From positions 124,001-188,000 of the forward strand of contig NW_025408675.1 of NCBI RefSeq assembly GCF_020360975.1: a stretch of DNA of 64,000 nt, in the 5' to 3' direction. This document shows positions 58,334 to 64,000 of this stretch, one piece after another; position 1 is the stretch's first letter, and each line of letters starts with the position of its first letter. The stretch comes from Hirsutella rhossiliensis. Taxonomy: Eukaryota; Ascomycota; Sordariomycetes; Hypocreales; Ophiocordycipitaceae. The position numbers were made by a program, and so were the translations under genes. The notes beneath the pieces were generated by a model that was not told the DNA's origin, did no database searches, and saw only the letters and a program-made list of their open reading frames with translations.

Positions 58334-58699
58334 GCCTCCCTTAAAGAGTAGATTTATATACTCTTTACTAATTTATTTATAGTAGTATATATATAGGGTA
58401 AAACCCTAATTTAGGAAAACCATTCTTATACCTTAATAGGATATATAAAAACCTATTCTTTCTTAGGGAAAAAGATCCTTAAGTATATACTAATAGAAAA
58501 ACCTATAGTAGGAAAAATCTATAGTTATAATAATTATTTATAGGATAACCTTATATAAGGTAAAACCTATTATTGCTAGGAAAATCTTAATAGATAAAAA
58601 CCTAGTAAATATTTCTCTAGGAAACCTAAAAGGAAAACCTAGTAAGGAAAGATATAGAAAGTATAAGAAATATCTAAAAACCCTTTTAATTACTTAGGA

Positions 58700-61600
58700 A
58701 CTTATATTAAGGATAGACCGTCTCTAAATTTATAGAGTAATCTAGGTCTTAATTCCGTCGTAAAATATTAGCTATATTATCTTCTAATTTAATATGAAAA
58801 ACTCTAATTTCCCCTTCTCTTATACTAGTTCTAGTATAGTAATAGGCTAATCTTATATACTTAGACCTTTTATAAAATTCCGGATTTTCTACTAATTTAA
58901 TAGTAGTAGTATTATCTATTAAAATAGGAGGTATAGTATTAAGAATCTTAATAGATAGATCCTTAGTAATATTTTTAAAAAGTATATTTAAATAAATAGC
59001 TTCTTTATTTACCTCCTTAAGGCTAATATACTCTGCTTCGTAGGTAGAAAGGGCAACGGCTTTCTACTTAGAGTAAGCCTAGCTTATTATATTATTATAT
59101 ATATAAAAACAGTAACCGGAAAAGGATTTTCCGTCCGTTAAATCCGACGCCTAGCTAGAGTCGGTAAAACCCTTTATATATAGATAGGTAAAAGGGATAT
59201 TATAATTATATTTAATCTTTAGGCTAGGGAATTTATTTAAATATTTCTAAATTATATTTAAAGCCTTAATATATATCTAGTCGGGCTTAGCCGCGAAAAT
59301 AGCATAGGAAATTATAGAATATAAGATATCTAGCCTAGTAAATAAGGCTAAGTATAATAGAGATCCTATTTCTTTCTAAAATTATAATATATCTTCCTTA
59401 AAAGGTAATTCCTTTGCTTTTATAAGCTTAAAGCCTACTATAGCGGGTAAATTTAAAGTTCCTAAACCTTCTTTATTAAATTCCTTTAATTTATTTAAGG
59501 TATAATTTTCTTAGAATATATATAGCTCTTTATTTTCTCGGTTTATTATAATATTTAGACCTAAGAAGTCTTTTATATCTCCTAAAATAGTAAAATCTAG
59601 GAATTTAGATAATTCTTTAAATAATCTTTCTTCTATTATAGATTTATACTATAAGAAAGTCGTTAACGTAAATTGCTAAGGCTATACTATAGTCCTTATT
59701 TATAAATACTCCTTTATCTATTAAAAGAGAAAGAAATCCGAGATTATTTAGTATAATTTTTAAATAATTATACTAGAGCTTAGGACTTTATTTTAGGCTA
59801 TATAATGCTTTCTTTAGCTTTGCTTTAATTTAACCGGTTTTATATAGGTCTAGAAATTTAGTTAATTTAATTCCTTTAGCTCTATAAGCTAATCTATATT
59901 TTAAATAATAATCTTTAAGAGCATATTCTTCGTAGACTATATAGGAAGATCGATATATACTTCGCTATCTATATCGGTATATACGAAGGCATTTATTATA
60001 TCTATTTATAAAGCTTCGAATTTATAGATAATAGCTAAAATAAGTAGAATTCTAATAGATTTAGGTCTAGCTATAGTTAAGAAGATATCTAGGAAATCTA
60101 AGCTATAGATCTACTTAAATCCCTATATTACGAAACGGGCTTTATATTTTATTATATTATTTTAACTATCCTTCTTAATAGTATAGACCTAGCGGCCTCT
60201 TATAGCCTCCCTATCCTTAAGGAGGTAGGAAAATTCCTAAGTTTTATATTTAATTAGCTAGATAATTTCCTTAATTATAGTATCTTTCTAAAATGCTATT
60301 TTAGGGCTATTTATTGCCTATTTATAGGTCTTTAGAATTTTTAGATCCTAATTTTCTATACTAGCTAGAATTAACTCTATAAAATCGCAGTTTAAAAATA
60401 AATTAACGTTAGGGTATTCGATATAGTTAGAATCGAACCCTTCTAGCTTCTTAGGTAATTCTACTACTATTTTACTAGTAGTAGGAATAGGATCGTTATT
60501 TAAAGACTCTTCTTCTATAGAGGGCAAGGGACTTTTATCTCTAGGTTCTCTAGTAGCTTCCTTTATAGGGATATAGCTTTCTAGCTTATCTTTATTCGGA
60601 ATAGAATTAAAATTAAAGGTATTATTACTACTAGAGATTTCTAGATTTTTTATAAATTTATTTTCTAGTATAGTAATATCTCTAGAAATAGTAATCTTTC
60701 TCTTAGTAAAATCCTAGATTTTATATGCATTTTCTAAATAGCCTACTATTATTCCCTTAAAAGCTCTATTATCTAGCTTATCTTTAGGGTCTTTATTCTT
60801 ATAATATATAAGGCTTCCGAAGGTCTTAATTTTATTTAAGGTCTCGAAGGGTAGTATTATATTATCTCTCTTTTCTATAAGACTTTTAAATCCTATTATA
60901 GAATATAGTAATCTATTATATAAATAGGTAGCTATTAAAATAGCTTCTCCCTATAGATATTTAGGAAGCCTAGTAGTAAATAAAAGAGCTTATACTTTTT
61001 CTAATATAGTATGATTTATTCTTTCTATTCTACCGTTAGATTCCGGCGTCCTAGGAGGACTAGAATTAAAGGTAATTCCTTCTTTTTTATAATAGAGCTT
61101 TATTTTATATATAAATTCTTTAGCATTATTAGAAAATACTTTTCTAATCCTAGTATTTTTAGGGTTATTTTCTACCCTATTTTTAAATTCTAGGAACCTA
61201 TCTAGAGCTTCTCCCTTTTTTCGAAGAAGGTATATTTCAAGATATCGGGTTCCTACGTCTAGGAAAGAAATATAATAGTAATATTTATTATAAGTAGGCA
61301 CTTTAATTAGCCCCTAAATATCTAATACTATTTTTTCTAAATAAGAATAAGACTTATATAAAGGTTGTTTATTAACCTTATTCCTTACTTTAGCTCTAAT
61401 ATATATTTCGCATTGCCTTATTTTATTTTCCTCTTCTAGAGGCATTTTTATATCCTTATTATATCTTTTTAATATTTCTAAAATAGCCCTACTATTTATA
61501 TACCCTAAGCGTAAGTACTAAGTATAAAAATCTATATCCTTTGCTTTTAAAGACGTAATAAGGATTAATTAGCTTTCTAATAAAGGTTCTATCGGAATAT

Positions 61601-63150
61601 AATATAATTTATTTCTAAGAAATCCTTTAGTAAGGACCTTAGCCTTATTATTTAATAAAAGGACTTTATTTCCTCCTATTAAGGCATAGGTATTATTAAA
61701 ATAAGATTAAGATAGTACATTTACCCCTAATTCGGGTATATAAAAGCAGTCTTAAAGGATATACCTTTTTCTACTATATAGGAACTTAAATACTAAGTCC
61801 CCCTTTCCTTTTACTAATATAAAGGAAGCTTTTCCCTAATAAACTTTAGACTTAATTTCTTTATAGTTAATAAGGAAATTCTTATTAGATACTATATGCC
61901 TAGTAGCTCCGGTATTATATATAAAATTAAAGATCCTTTTATTCTTATAACTAGGAAATCCTCCTTCTCTTACCTTTAAGACTAATTCCTTTATTCTAGG
62001 AATCGAGGCTTTTAGAGGTCCTAAAAGAGAGTCTTTATTAGCTTCTACTATAGGGGTATTTATAGAGGTTAAAATTACCTCTAAATCCTTAGACGTTTAT
62101 ATAGGGGTCGGAGCCCTAGAAAGGTCTATAAGGTCGATATCTAGGTCTATATTTTCTTACGAAGCTATATTTAAGACCTTATTACTATCTTCTAAATCGG
62201 ACTCTAGCTCGGTAATTCGAGCCTTCCTTCTTTTATTAGTAGTAGAAATACTACTAAAAGGGGATTTCTTCCTAGAAGAAAAAGAAGAAGAAGATTTTCT
62301 CTTTTTAGAAATTCGAGTCCTATTATCCCTTTTTCCTTTATTTAATACCTAATAAGTAGGAGCCTTATTCGGGTATAATTTATAATAATTTACTATAAAA
62401 TGCCCTGGTTTTTTATATTCCTTATAATAAGGAGTATCTATAGAATTTCTATAGGATTTCTAAGGCTTCCTTTATATTAAGAAGGTTTTCTCTAAAGATT
62501 CGTCTATATCCTCTATTCTTCTAGCTTCGTCTAAAAGACTAGCTATAAGGGTTTCGAGGGTAAACGCTATAGAATTATACCTAAGGCTCTACGTAATATT
62601 TATAATATAGCTTCTAAATTCCTTATTAAGGCAATTAAGAATCCATGCTATAAGAATAACTTCTAGAATTTCTATATTACGGGATTTTAAATCCTCGTAG
62701 ATTTCCTTTACCTTATAAAGGTATTTCTCTAAATTAAAGTCCGAGGGACTAAGATTAAAGAGCTGCTTAATAAGTAGATAATTCGACGAAAAGTTCGACG
62801 GATTATATAGCTTTTTAAGCTTATCCTACGCTTCTTTAGCATTTTTTAGATGCCGAATTTATATTAAGGGACTATCTTTAACTTAAAGGAATATTATAGA
62901 TAAAGCCTCCGTAGTCTATATATAATTTACTTGCTCTAGAGCAGTAATAAGCTTTTCTTTTATAAGGATAGCTTCTATCCTCGTAGTCTATAAGGTATAA
63001 TTTGAATTTCCCTGTAAATTCGTATTCTTTCTATCTACCTATTTTATATAAATTCGGTATTATTTCGTTCGTAGGGATCGAGAAGTCTAAACGGGAGTTT
63101 AAGAGCGTAGGAAGGTAAAAGAAGTTAGGGGGAATTTCGAAAGGAATTTT
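58700..63150 (-). pseudogene. copia gag-pol, RIP-degraded
   Basis: Minus strand, high to low. The gag region contains a damaged zinc knuckle near 62390 (EYKKPGHFIVNYYK, Cys read as Tyr). The integrase core stays open over 61301-60990 with FLDVGTRYLEIYLL, then FSNNAKEF and PESNGRIERINHTILE, the copia IN signature (D...D...E). Reverse transcriptase has YVNDFLIV near 59670, where copia normally has YVDD, so the first catalytic Asp is lost. RNase H shows ALSTYEAEYISLKE near 59030. Other breaks are TAA/TAG. The element is not functional. Confidence 0.85.
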
Positions 63151-63231
63151 AATTAAATATTTCGACGAGGAATTTTAAAGGTATAAGTAGTTAATTTCCT
63201 AGCTTAAAAGGAGTAAGCCGGGCTTATAACC

Positions 63232-63420
63232 TCTTAAGGTATATAAGCAAAAGCGGAATTTTAGGAAATTAAGGAATTACGTAAGACTACGTAATAGAGG
63301 GGAAGAAGGAGTATAAGGTAGGATTTTTAACGGAATTTATTAGTAGTATATTAGTATATAGAAGAGGTATTAAAGTTAATAATTCTTACTCTATCTACTA
63401 GCGGACATACTATCTTATAT
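63232..63420 (-). repeat. 5' LTR of the copia element, truncated
   Basis: The first 189 bp (plus-strand order) match 57766-57954 almost exactly, then the sequence switches to the poly-T end of a LINE at 63421. The remainder probably lies beyond that LINE, outside the window. Confidence 0.85.
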
Positions 63421-64000
63421 TTTTTTTATTTATATTATTACTCGTATATAGCCTCTAGGGCTATAGTAAGGCTAATAGGGGCCTAGGCCCCTATTAGTAG
63501 TCCTAGCTAGCTATAGAGCCCGGGGGCTTATAACTAATTAGGGAAAGGGTAGCTATAAAGGCAAAGATAAAGGAAAGGTTAATCTAGTTCCTCCTACGCG
63601 GTGTTTTTCCCCCCTAAGGGCCCTAGGGCCCCTAGGTTACTCTTTTTCGAGCTACTTAGCCGTTCCTATCTCTATTTTAGCTAAGAAGGTTAAAAGGGCT
63701 TCCCTTCCTTCCTTAGTGCTATAGAGAAAAGGTAGGCTAAGGGCCTCCTTTCGTCCCTTCGAGGCCCGGTATAGGACCTCTCTTTCCCTCCTATAGTTCG
63801 GGCACCTTAGGATAAGGTGCCTAGCCGTATGCCTTCCTTAGCCGCAGCGGTAGTCGTCTCGGCCTACCTTATTAACCCTCTTTAAGAAGGATAATAGGAA
63901 GCCGGCCCTAAGGAGAAGTTAGTAGTAGGCCGAAAGGGTCGGCCTAGGCCTTCTTATAAGGTCCTTTTCCGGGCTAAAGGCTAAACGGGGGGTCTTTCGA
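63421..64000 (-). mobile_element. 3' end of a further LINE copy, runs off the window
   Basis: Starts with a poly-T/AT-rich tail and repeats 46845-47391 with small differences, ending at GGGGGTCTTTCGA at the window edge. It retains the zinc-knuckle region (GCAGCGGTAGTCGTC on the plus strand). It inserted into the copia 5' LTR, so it is the youngest insertion in this block. Confidence 0.8.

Larger units (their letters stand above)
57766..63420 (-). mobile_element. Ty1/copia LTR retrotransposon, RIP-degraded, 5' LTR truncated
   Basis: Minus-strand element with a complete 568-bp 3' LTR (57766-58333) and a partial 5' LTR (63232-63420) cut by a LINE. Between them lie gag, integrase, RT and RNase H in copia order (integrase before RT). 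A purine-rich AAGGGAGG precedes the 3' LTR and fits a polypurine tract. A solo LTR of the same family sits at 2487-3054. RIP is present but somewhat lighter than in the gypsy element: a 103-codon integrase segment is still open. Confidence 0.87.

Noticed and set aside
1..64000. CRISPR arrays, bacterial operons or rRNA genes
   Set aside because: None seen; gene structure with introns and RIP-mutated repeats is fungal.

Overview
The window looks like nuclear DNA of a filamentous ascomycete. Genes have short GT...AG introns (about 50-120 bp) with CTAAC/CTGAC-like branch sites, and the gene set is fungal (SLA1, CDC55, AMP deaminase, EMC5, MSH5). The repeats carry a very strong RIP (repeat-induced point mutation) signature: CpA and TpG are conspicuously rare, and reading frames are broken almost only by TAA/TAG where CAA/CAG/TGG would be expected. 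A Sordariomycete, perhaps Hypocreales, is the best guess, but that is inference.

Layout. (1) 1-550: ordinary GC-rich DNA with no recognised gene. (2) 551-13675: a nest of dead transposons. A Fot1/pogo-type DNA transposon (perfect 49-bp terminal inverted repeats, TA target) was split by a Mutator-like element (804-12067, ~165-bp TIRs, 8-bp target duplication ATATCTAG). That MULE received a solo copia LTR (2487-3054, perfect duplication GGGAT) and a Ty3/gypsy retrotransposon (4187-11684). The gypsy element also carries an unrecognised reading frame antisense to pol. (3) 13676-43965: a GC-rich island of eleven genes, largely free of RIP. (4) 43966-64000: a second RIP-mutated block with 3' ends and fragments of a Tad1-like LINE, a gypsy gag relic, a ~1-kb repeat of unknown identity (two copies) and a Ty1/copia element (57766-63420) cut at its 5' LTR by another LINE that runs off the window.

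Genes in order: PHD-finger/DDT chromatin protein (+), HMG-box regulator (+), EMC5 (+), meiotic MutS homologue MSH5 (+), Cys-rich secreted and possibly GPI-anchored protein (-), Ser-rich protein of unknown function (-), PP2A B-subunit CDC55 (+), YEA4-type nucleotide-sugar transporter (+), AMP deaminase (+), endocytic adaptor SLA1 (+), TLC-domain membrane protein (-). They are housekeeping or developmental genes, each with its own promoter region; I see no biosynthetic cluster. Exon models were built by hand from splice signals, reading phase and family conservation.

I found no phage-like, defence or other clearly new system. The most unusual items are the three-level transposon nest ending about 190 bp from the PHD-gene start, the antisense ORF in the gypsy element, and short stretches inside RIP-mutated DNA that escaped mutation (1655-1811 and 52555-52821).
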